From the NCBI RefSeq assembly GCF_963678635.1, contig NC_087066.1, positions 66,843,477-66,907,476 of the forward strand: a DNA stretch of 64,000 nt, read 5' to 3'. Position numbers and translations under genes: made by a program. The DNA comes from Symsagittifera roscoffensis (Eukaryota > Xenacoelomorpha > Acoela > Convolutidae). Numbering within the stretch: position 1 is the stretch's first letter; every line of letters starts with the position of its first letter. The notes under the pieces are model-generated. The model made no database searches. It saw nothing but the letters and a program-made list of their open reading frames with translations, and was not told the origin of the DNA. This document shows, in pieces, positions 34,317 to 41,276 of the stretch.

Positions 34317-35150
34317 CTAGTAAATTTATTTTCAAGAGATAGGAACAAAGAGATCATAGAAAATTTTATTAAGAAATTTCAATGGTAAAAACTTGTTAAA
34401 AATGAAACTAACTATGCATCTGGTAAATACTTTAATAGAATTTTGTTAGAAGGATGGTAAAAAAATTAAACCAATTTTTGCAAGCATGTTAAAAACTTTA
34501 CAGTAATTTTTGCACCATGCAAAACTTTTCATAATTTTTTTGCACACTTGTTAAATTAATCAAAGAAAATCTCGCAAATTAAGAAAAATTTCATTAAATA
34601 TTTTCGCATTTTAAAGAAAACTGAAAGAGAATTTTCTTGCACATTTAATAATTAAAGAAAATTAAAATCTTTGTTTTAATTTTGATCATAAAAAAATCTC
34701 CTGTTTGCATGTATATTGATCAAAAATACTGGAAAAACAATGTATTAAGATAGGGAATAGCACTCAAGTCAGCAATTATGAAAAAATTTTAGCATTATTC
34801 TAACAAGTTGTTTACAATAAAATTTTAATATTTTTGCATATGAATAAGAAAAAATAAGTTAGATTTTTGCATTTGTTTTCAAAAAAATCACGAAAAAACT
34901 TGCATCTAACACAAAAATTTGTTGAAAATTTTTGCACACTTGTTGAAAAAACCAAAACAGTTTTTGCATCTTGTAAGAAAGTTTAATTAAATTTTTGCAA
35001 ACGTGTTGAAAAAATCAAACCAAAATTTGCATCTTGCGAAAAAACTCTGAGTTAATTTTTGCACACGTTTTGAAAATTGCAAATTTGTTTGTTGAAAAAA
35101 CTTTTGATTTAAATAAGAACTATTTTGACTAGATTTTTATTAACAAATAT
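34317..35150. other. AT-rich intergenic stretch with degenerate TTTTTGCA repeats
   Basis: No ORF or RNA gene is recognisable. Between about 34440 and 35090 the pattern TTTTTGCA(A/C/T)...TGTTGAAAAA recurs loosely every 30-60 bp. It resembles the clearer 31-bp array at 37080-37384 that follows the third acidic gene. Both lie downstream of copies of the same gene family. Confidence 0.5.
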
Positions 35151-35321
35151 TCAATTATTAATAGAAAAATTGATACGCTCACTATTTACGGTACCAAAAC
35201 CATCAATAAAACAATCAACAATTTTCAACAAGTCAGTTTCATACTTTGAGTTTTGAACTTTTCGAATCCTTTTCAAAAAAGCTGATTCAAGAGTCTGAGT
35301 GGACGCAAGTTTCTGATCAGA
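35151..35321 (-). pseudogene. C-terminal remnant of the 83-aa basic protein
   Basis: Read on the - strand, this open stretch of about 56 codons matches the C-terminal two thirds of the ORF at 37511-37762. QKLASTQT, FLxRIRKVQN and DCFIDGxG line up, with mainly conservative changes elsewhere (I/V, Y/F, D/E). It ends at its own TGA (35151-35153). Its N-terminal part is replaced at about 35325 by the start of the 33267/35332 duplication. Confidence 0.55.
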
Positions 35322-35533
35322 AATGAAAAAATTGCAGAGATGCTACTTTTATTATTTTCCTTCTTTTGTTACTTATATCGGCAATATTTCTTATTTTTAC
35401 AGCAAACAACTTTTGGTCATTTATTTTTGCGATTGCGTTTGTGAATATTTTCACTTATTAGGAAGACTTAAAACCTGAAAAAGTTCCTCAGAAGGAAAGT
35501 TCAACAACTTGAACAAAAATGAACATTTTTGTG

Positions 35534-35663
35534 ATTGGAAACGACAATGTGTAACTTTGTTTCCGATTGGACCCGAGTTTTCTATAAGAAATCCATAAAA
35601 GGAAACTGAAATGTGATTGGACACGACTAAAATCCAAATAAGGAAAATCCATTCTGATAGGTT
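35534..35663. promoter_or_regulatory. CCAAT/CArG cluster upstream of acidic gene 2
   Basis: ATTGG cores lie at 35534, 35566 and 35616; TTCTGATAGGTT (one mismatch) is at 35652. Perfect CArG boxes CCATAAAAGG (35593) and CCAAATAAGG (35634) are retained from copy 1, although the surrounding sequence has point changes and indels. Confidence 0.55.
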
Positions 35664-35848
35664 GAACCTACACATTCCAGTGGAAGATACCCCTCACTCC
35701 TAACTAAAAATCATTTTATTTTCAACTATACCACCGTCCACTACCTCCTCTCTCGGCTCTGAATATCCTAATTTCAACTCATTTTTTGTAAAGTTCCTCC
35801 TCTCAGTTCTTTCTTATTTTTGCTCTTTTAGTCATCTTATTGCTCAAA

Positions 35849-36331
35849 ATGATCTTCTCAGTGCAAAACAGCAACCTTATGTACTCTGTAGAATTTTCGC
35901 CTGATCTAGTACAAATTCAAGTGCGAGAAACAGTCTCTGGAGTTTTTCTGGCACGAATGGATATCCCAATCCAAGTCTGGCACATGGTGGAGGTGATGCG
36001 AAGGGATTTCAACGAACATCATATAACGCAAGTACCTCCTACAGAGAATCAACTCGGAGAAATGCAAATTATGGAGGAAGTGGCCGAACATGAGGGAATG
36101 AACTACCCCGAAATTCCTGACTCTAGATATGTGGCCCAACCATTCGACGATTTCCTCTTTCCTTGGGAAGAGGGATCTGTGGACAACCCAATTACCATCG
36201 AAGATGATGAGGGGTTCTCTGAGCCAAGAACTCCAGTCAGCGAACCACTAGTGATGGAGGCAAGACCAGCTTTGCGCTCCATTGAGAACTTGCAAAATTC
36301 TCCAGCTGCACGACAGCTCTTTGATCTGTAA
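35849..36331 (+). CDS. Acidic 160-aa protein, family member 2
   Basis: The protein has the same length and frame as member 1, with changes mostly in the first 45 residues (for example NLMYSVEFSPDL in place of NLLFSVEFLADL). The acidic NPITIEDDEGF segment and the C-terminal AARQLFDL are unchanged. An intact frame in both copies, while the neighbouring hydrophobic ORF decayed in this copy, supports this frame being the functional one. The third, truncated copy follows 45 bp after the stop. Confidence 0.6.
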   Translation: MIFSVQNSNLMYSVEFSPDLVQIQVRETVSGVFLARMDIPIQVWHMVEVMRRDFNEHHITQVPPTENQLGEMQIMEEVAEHEGMNYPEIPDSRYVAQPFDDFLFPWEEGSVDNPITIEDDEGFSEPRTPVSEPLVMEARPALRSIENLQNSPAARQLFDL

Positions 36332-36376
36332 ATAAATTGGCTACTGTCTTGTGCTTTGTAATTTAATTGTTTTACA

Positions 36377-36820
36377 TTAGTACAAATTCAAGTGCGAGAA
36401 ACAGTCTCTGGAGTTTTTCTGGCACGAATGGATATCCCAATCCAAGTCTGGCACATGGTGGAGGTGATGCGAAGGGATTTCAACGAACATCATATAATGC
36501 AAGTTCCCATCACAGAGAACCAACTTGGAACAATGCAAATGATGGGGGAAGTTTCTGATCATGTGGGAATGAACTATCCCGAGCTTCCGTACTCAAGATT
36601 TGTGGCTCAACCAGTCGACGACTCCCTCTTTCCTTGGGAGGAGGAAGGATCAGTCGAAAACCCCATCACAATAGATGAAGATGAGGGATTCTCAGAAACA
36701 ATGTCGCCTCCAGTTCCACTACAACCACCAGCAATGGAACCTCGTCCAGCTCTGCGTTCTATAGAGAACATCCAGAACTCTTCTGCTGCTCGACGGCTCT
36801 TTGATAAATTGTTTTTGTAA
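36377..36820 (+). CDS. Acidic protein family member 3, 5'-truncated
   Basis: Similarity to the other members begins abruptly at the codons for LVQIQVRE, 45 bp after the stop of member 2, so the first 25 or so residues are absent. The first in-frame ATG is at 36428 and gives 130 aa. A pyrimidine-rich TTGTTTTACATTAG just upstream could act as a 3' splice site and join this copy to another 5' exon. The C-terminal half is more diverged than between members 1 and 2, yet keeps NPITIDEDEGF and SIENIQNSSAARRLF. The last four residues match the classic RRLF cyclin-docking motif. It is either a spliced terminal exon or a partial copy. Confidence 0.5.
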   Translation, partial: LVQIQVRETVSGVFLARMDIPIQVWHMVEVMRRDFNEHHIMQVPITENQLGTMQMMGEVSDHVGMNYPELPYSRFVAQPVDDSLFPWEEEGSVENPITIDEDEGFSETMSPPVPLQPPAMEPRPALRSIENIQNSSAARRLFDKLFL

Positions 36821-37079
36821 ATAAAGGTTGTTTGGTTTTGACTTCGTTTTCTGTAATTAATTTCTTCAATTTCACTTTAATTATGAGAATAGATGAGAGG
36901 TTCAAGGTAAACCATTGAAAAAAAAATTAGAACTTAGTTAAGTGCTCCGAACTCGCACACATGTTAAAAAATTTGATTAATTTTTGTACAAAAATTCGGA
37001 AAAACACTAAAAAAACTGTACACAAGTAAAACGTTACCTCATCGATGAACACACTTTTAGCCTTGTGTAGAATTAATTG
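36821..37079. other. AT-rich intergenic spacer
   Basis: This follows acidic gene 3. An AATAAAG polyadenylation-type signal lies a few bases after the stop (36820-36828). Nothing else is recognisable before the 31-bp repeats. Confidence 0.4.
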
Positions 37080-37384
37080 AAACACTTTTCGCACTTTATC
37101 GAAAAAAGTAAAACACTTTTCGCATTTTGTCGAAAAAATTTAAACACTTTTCGCATTTTATCGAAAAAAGTAAAACACTTTTCGCATTTTGTCGAAAAAG
37201 TGAAACATTTTTCGCATTTGTAGTGAAAAAGTGAAACATGTTTTGCATCTTGTTAAAAAAAGTAAAACACTTTTCGCATCTTCTCAAAAAAGTTGAAACA
37301 TTTTTCGCATTATGTCAAAAAAAATTGAAACACTTTTTACAACTTGTTAAAAAATTGAAATGTTTTTTGCAACTTTTTGAAAAT
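37080..37384. repeat. About ten copies of a 31-bp AT-rich repeat
   Basis: Tandem units have the form AACACTTTTCGCATTTTGTC followed by GAAAAAAGTAA. They are most regular at 37080-37200 and decay to the right (TTTTGCATCTTGTTAAAAAA). Each unit holds a TTTTCGCA box. The function is not evident. Short ORFs read through it on both strands are repeat artefacts. Confidence 0.8.
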
Positions 37385-37510
37385 CAAAAGAAATATTACA
37401 TCTTTCTTACATGTTTGAAAATTTTTTTGCAAATGTTTTTGACAACGGTGATTTTTGTTTCGGTAATTAATGGTAACTTTGTAAACATATGAGAGAAAAT
37501 AGATGGAATA

Positions 37511-37762
37511 TCAGAAGTTTTTTATTAAAAAATTGACATGATCACTATTTACAAATCCATAACCATCAATAAAACAGTCAATTATTTTTAATAAATTATG
37601 TTCATATTTTAAGTTTTGTACTTTACGAATTCTGTCTAAAAATGCTGAGCCATGAGTTTGCGTAGATGCAAGTTTTTGATTAGAACTTAGATAATGTTTT
37701 TGAACTTTTTGCGAACAAGTCGTTTCCTTGATACGCTTGGTGTTTTTTCTGCTCCTTTCCAT
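37511..37762 (-). CDS. Small basic 83-aa protein
   Basis: On the - strand an ATG with a purine-rich context (MERSRKNTKRIK start) opens a Lys/Arg-rich N-terminus, followed by the FLDRIRKVQN and DCFIDGYG segments that are conserved in the remnant at 35151-35321. The preceding 64-codon ORF is in the same frame and is separated by two stops in about 36 nt, so the two may be one broken or recoded gene. The family is unknown to me. The conserved C-terminal half is the best evidence for coding. Confidence 0.5.
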   Translation of the reverse strand: MERSRKNTKRIKETTCSQKVQKHYLSSNQKLASTQTHGSAFLDRIRKVQNLKYEHNLLKIIDCFIDGYGFVNSDHVNFLIKNF

Positions 37763-37786
37763 CGTAAATTATGCTACATTCCACAA

Positions 37787-37981
37787 CTAAGCTGATTGAA
37801 GACTTCCCCACTTGATGTGACAATATTCGAAAAGAATATAGAAAGAATCGTGAGTAGAGACGCAATAATCTTGGGTTACTATGTTTTTTTCGTAAAAATC
37901 GTTGGAAACAGAAATAAACAATGATTTACTATTATAATCTGAATAAAAGCTGGGAAGAGCTTGACACATAGCAGCTGCCAT
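37787..37981 (-). CDS. Unknown 64-aa ORF
   Basis: The start is CCCAATGG, a good animal initiation context, giving MAAAMCQALPSF. The protein has Tyr/Phe/Ser-rich and Cys/His residues but no motif I recognise. A TATATAA box on the same strand lies about 35 bp upstream, near 38012-38020. It ends at TAG 37787-37789, in frame with the 83-aa ORF downstream. It is divergent from the gene at 38186 and shares its promoter interval. Confidence 0.45.
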   Translation of the reverse strand: MAAAMCQALPSFYSDYNSKSLFISVSNDFYEKNIVTQDYCVSTHDSFYILFEYCHIKWGSLQSA

Positions 37982-38185
37982 TGGGAAAAATGATTTTTGC
38001 AGAAAATGGTGGAGTTATATAGTAGTAGTAACGCCTACGCATCTTCCATATAGGGAAATCCTTCCATATTTGGTACTACTTCCATATATGGAAATGGCGA
38101 TGACTCATACTGCTTACTTCCGTTTTCATTTAAACTCAAAGTCATTTCTCTCATTTCTCCTCATCTGATCAGTTTGTTCTTCAAA
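37982..38185. promoter_or_regulatory. Bidirectional promoter with three CArG repeats and an AP-1 site
   Basis: Three 18-bp tandem repeats hold CCATATAGGG (38046, one mismatch), CCATATTTGG (38064, perfect) and CCATATATGG (38082, perfect). Each is preceded by a TTCC ETS-type half site, as in serum response elements. TGACTCA, the AP-1 consensus, is at 38101. CGCCTACGCA (38032) is the same 10-mer that precedes the CArG boxes in the polymerase promoter. A TATA box for the - strand ORF lies at about 38012-38020. Confidence 0.75.
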
Positions 38186-38725
38186 ATGTACTCGAGAAAA
38201 GTTGATAATTCCAACTATATTGATTTTTCAAAAAATCAAAAAAGAATTGGGAGATTTGTTTGGTTCCAAAAATCCTACAAGGGAAAAATATGCTTGGAAC
38301 CGTGCTTTCAACTATTAAAAATAAATGATTTGGGACAATTTGAAAAGTCTCAACAAGTCTATCTTAGTGAAAAAGAAGGCGAAGCAATATCCGCAATACG
38401 GAATATTATTATTCACGATGCTGAAAATCTTGGACTCGTACCTATATATGAAGCCAAATCTGGCAGAGAATCAACTATGGATCAGGAGCTCGACATCTGT
38501 AATAGAGTATATGAAATAGCAATGTACAACATGAGGAGGGTGTGTGTCACAATCAAGAATTACAACGTGAGCAAGCCACCCTAAATTCAGATTCGACTCT
38601 TCACTGCAAAGGAAAATGAAGACTGGAAGCAAGTTGCATATGTCAACTATGCTTTGAATGAATTCAAAGAACTGTCCCAAATAATGGGAGACTTTATGTT
38701 TGTTGATAATTGTAAACCTCAGTAA
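38186..38725 (+). CDS. Possible PC4-like single-strand-binding protein, interrupted by TAA
   Basis: The ATG start (MYSRKVDNSN) follows the CArG/AP-1 promoter. The first 132 codons end at TAA 38582-38584. The same frame then continues open for 46 more codons to TAA 38723-38725 with ordinary sequence (RLFTAKENEDWKQVAYVNYA). Two segments, RFVWFQKSYKGKICLEP...LSEKEGEAI and RRVCVTIKNYNV...NEFKELSQIM, have the strand-strand-helix layout of PC4-type ssDNA-binding modules. I infer this from pattern only. The internal TAA may be a nonsense mutation, readthrough, or an editing or assembly error. Confidence 0.45.
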
Positions 38726-39164
38726 AGCTTTGTGATGTTTTGCGTGTTTGGTAATTGAGATATTATTGATTCAAAACTATTTTTTCTCACTAAAGTGTAT
38801 ATTTAGAGCTATAATATCTCAGGAAAAGTCAGACAAAACATGAAATTACAGATAAATTTATGTAAATAACTGTTTTCATCAAAGTTTAGCTAAATTTTGC
38901 CTCAATTTAAGAAAATTACAAACAAGAATGTATATTTAGTTGAAATCATTATCATTATTTTTTTAGATTTTTTGAATTTCATTGGTTGTTTTCAATTTTT
39001 TTCTGCCTTAGTTTGAGGTTTTTATTGGCTACATGAATTTCGTTGAAACTAATTAGACTCTAAATAATTAAAAATTATTTACGGTGACTGTTATTTCAAA
39101 ATACTTGAAAAATGATAAAACAATTCGAGTTTTTTAAGTTTCTTCGTATATTTCAGTAAGAAAA
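38726..39164. other. AT-rich spacer with CCAAT cores
   Basis: No ORF is evident. ATTGG cores occur near 38980 (CATTGGTTG) and 39025 (TATTGGCT). TATATTTCAG at 39147-39156, just upstream of the next ATG, would make a good 3' splice site and hints that a 5' untranslated exon may lie in this spacer. Confidence 0.4.
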
Positions 39165-39602
39165 ATGTTTCCATCAAAACCGTTTTCAATGTCTGAATTG
39201 AACATTTATCAGATTTCAAAAATGAACTACTACAAAACACTACAAGAGTGGTGGACAGATGAGGTTGATGGAGATTGTATTAGTTTTAATTTGTATAGAA
39301 ACACAGAAAGTTCAATAGTTTTGTTACAAAGATGGAGAGGAGATTACAAAAAAGAAGAGTACTGTCAGATTTATCAACATTGTTTTTATTTAGAAGAGTT
39401 AACTCAGATTGGGTGGTCGATCAGTAAAAAACAAAACAATGGAAGAGCCTATGAAACAGAAATTGGAGATAAGGAACATCAATTCGATTACTGTTTTGAA
39501 TTTGATACAAATACAAAATCCAGATTTGTCAGAATATCTTTTGATCGTTTATCCAAATTTAAAAGACTTCCGGTTGTTTATACTACAATATACCAAAAAT
39601 AA
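39165..39602 (+). CDS. Unknown 145-aa protein
   Basis: ATG at 39165 (MFPSKPFSMSELNIYQ) lies eight bases after a TATATTTCAG acceptor-like site. The protein is rich in aromatic residues, with LQEWWTDEVDGD, LQRWRGDYKKEEY and RFVRISFDRL segments. No signal peptide or zinc finger is seen. I do not recognise the family. Its size and strand-rich look resemble the 38186 protein, so they could be distant relatives. The full open frame in AT-rich DNA argues for a real gene. Confidence 0.5.
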   Translation: MFPSKPFSMSELNIYQISKMNYYKTLQEWWTDEVDGDCISFNLYRNTESSIVLLQRWRGDYKKEEYCQIYQHCFYLEELTQIGWSISKKQNNGRAYETEIGDKEHQFDYCFEFDTNTKSRFVRISFDRLSKFKRLPVVYTTIYQK

Positions 39603-40358
39603 AACGATAAAAACGTATATTTTGGTAATTTCTTTTTTCACTGGTTAGAAATAGAACAAATCGAAAAAAATTTGATCGAAATTTCAAAATTTGAATTGAA
39701 TATCGAAAAAACAATATAAACTAGACAAGAAATCTCATTTATCCCACTAGGGTATCAAACTTCAAATCTTAGTTATGTTGGAAAAATTCAATAAAATTTA
39801 TTGATTAAGAAATTTCATAAAAAATAGTCTGGTTCTGATCTACAAAGTGTTTAAAATCTGTGATTACTTCATTCTGATTGGTTATTAACACAAATAATGT
39901 CTGTGAAAGTATCCTCAAAATCTACAAAAGTTAAAGAAAATGTTGAAAAATTCATGAGAAGAAAAGCTCAACTCTAATTATTGACTTTAAATTTCTTGAA
40001 AATTTCATGACTTTTGAAGCTCAATTCTGATAGGTTGACATTGAATTTGTTGAAAATTACATGACTATTGAAGCTCAATTCTGATTGGTTGATATCAGAA
40101 AAGATAAAGTTTCCTTGTAATTAATGCTCGATTCTGATTGGTTGATACTTTTAAAAATTCCATGGTTAGATTGGATGATTTTTATTTCAGCTAGGCTAAA
40201 TAGCATATCCATTCTGATTTTCTTTCTCGTTAAAAACAATTGGTTAATAAGTTTGCTGTTTTTATTTACTTTTATTCATTTTTTGAGGCTATTCAACTGA
40301 CCTTATCTAAAAATTTGGTACATTTTAAATTCCCATTTAATTTATTCTTACTATTGAG
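39603..40358. promoter_or_regulatory. CCAAT-rich upstream region of the zinc-finger gene
   Basis: TTCTGATTGGTT occurs exactly at 39872, 40079 and 40132, and with one mismatch at 40025. A further ATTGG lies at 40170. The tail GAAGCTCAATTCTGAT recurs as a loose repeat (about 40015 and 40070). Otherwise AT-rich without ORFs. This looks like a multi-NF-Y promoter of the same type as those at 33.5 and 35.6 kb, but I see no CArG box. Confidence 0.55.
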
Positions 40359-40828
40359 ATGCCTTCACTCAATAGAAACGAAAGAGTTGCATGTCTTGAA
40401 TAAGGCAGGGAATACACTCACAAAGATGCATCAAGACATCGTAGAACATGTGGTGTTTTGAAGTGTTCTAACTGTAATTTTTATAATTATAGCAGCGAGG
40501 AACTCGCTTATCATTTAAAGAAGAAGCATTCTCAGCACAATATTAAATTATGTGCTCAGCAGACGCCAAACACACTTCAGGAAAAGGTAAAATTTTAAAG
40601 TTTTTTTTGAAAAACTTAGAAATTACTATGATTAATAGTTTTTACTGAATCTGAAAAGTCTCAGCAATTGTAACAAATCTAGTCAGTAATTATACAGTGT
40701 TTTCATTACATTACCTGAACTGTCATTTATTTTTTTATTCAAAGGTTTTGATTGATGTTAAAGACAGCAAAAAAGCGAATTCAAATCGTCTTGAAGCTTT
40801 CCATGGAACTCGATCCGAAAACTTTTAA
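40359..40828 (+). pseudogene. Two-exon zinc-finger gene homologous to the polymerase N-terminus, with a stop in finger 1
   Basis: Exon 1 (40359-40586) starts MPSLNRNERVACLE and aligns residue for residue with the polymerase start at 32160. C12, H27 and C31 fall at the same positions. The second cysteine of finger 1 (residue 15) is replaced by TAA at 40401-40403. Finger 2 is intact, C36-C39-H52-H57, matching finger 2 of the polymerase. AAG|GTAAAA at 40586/40587 is a good donor and TTTATTCAAAG ending at 40744 an acceptor. They join in phase to a short second exon ending at TAA 40826-40828. It is either a decayed extra polymerase 5' end or a small regulator derived from it. Confidence 0.6.
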
Positions 40829-41018
40829 TCAACAGTAAAAATTCCCTTGATTGCAAGCTTGCGGAGACTTTGTTGTGATAAATTTGTAGTAATGTGCATA
40901 ACATATGCTAAAGAGTATTTAAGTATTCGCCTAAAAATTGTGCCATTCTGCCGGATGACACAGCACAACCTTCCCGCGACAGAAAAAAGAGTGACTAAAG
41001 GCCTAATGAACAAAAAAG
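40829..41018. other. Spacer before the retroelement
   Basis: No gene seen. Base composition shifts here from AT-rich to the more balanced composition of the retroelement leader. Confidence 0.4.
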
Positions 41019-41036
41019 TGTTGCGACGGAGGGTCA

Positions 41037-41049
41037 GAATGTTCTAGAA
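41037..41049. promoter_or_regulatory. Three-unit heat-shock element
   Basis: GAA at 41037, TTC at 41042 and GAA at 41047 form the minimal HSF-binding pattern in exact 5-bp register, at the left edge of the retroelement. The core TTCTAGAA is shared with the five-unit element at 32576. Confidence 0.6.
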
Positions 41050-41276
41050 TTTTTATTTTTAAAATTTCGATTGGAAGAAGAACATTTCTGAGAAATAGAA
41101 AAAAGACGGCCATTTTGAATAAAAAAGACGAAAATGAGAACCACGATATAGATTGTAGAGAACAGTTGTATCAGAGACAGAAAAACACGGAGCCTCTTAT
41201 CGTGGCAAGAACACACGATAAGGACCTTAGCGACAGATATTTGTGGAGACGGAGGCTTCAGTGGGGGGAAGAGAAA

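Larger units (their letters stand above)
35332..36376 (+). repeat. Segmental duplication, copy 2
   Basis: Partner of 33267-34316. The hydrophobic ORF copy here (ATG at about 35340) runs out of frame and stops near 35443. The acidic gene remains intact. The upstream region keeps three ATTGG cores (35534, 35566, 35616), a one-base variant of the 12-mer (35652) and both CArG boxes. Confidence 0.85.

Noticed and set aside
40240-40461. 73-codon ORF overlapping the zinc-finger exon
   Set aside because: It overlaps in another frame; homology to the polymerase N-terminus supports the zinc-finger frame instead.
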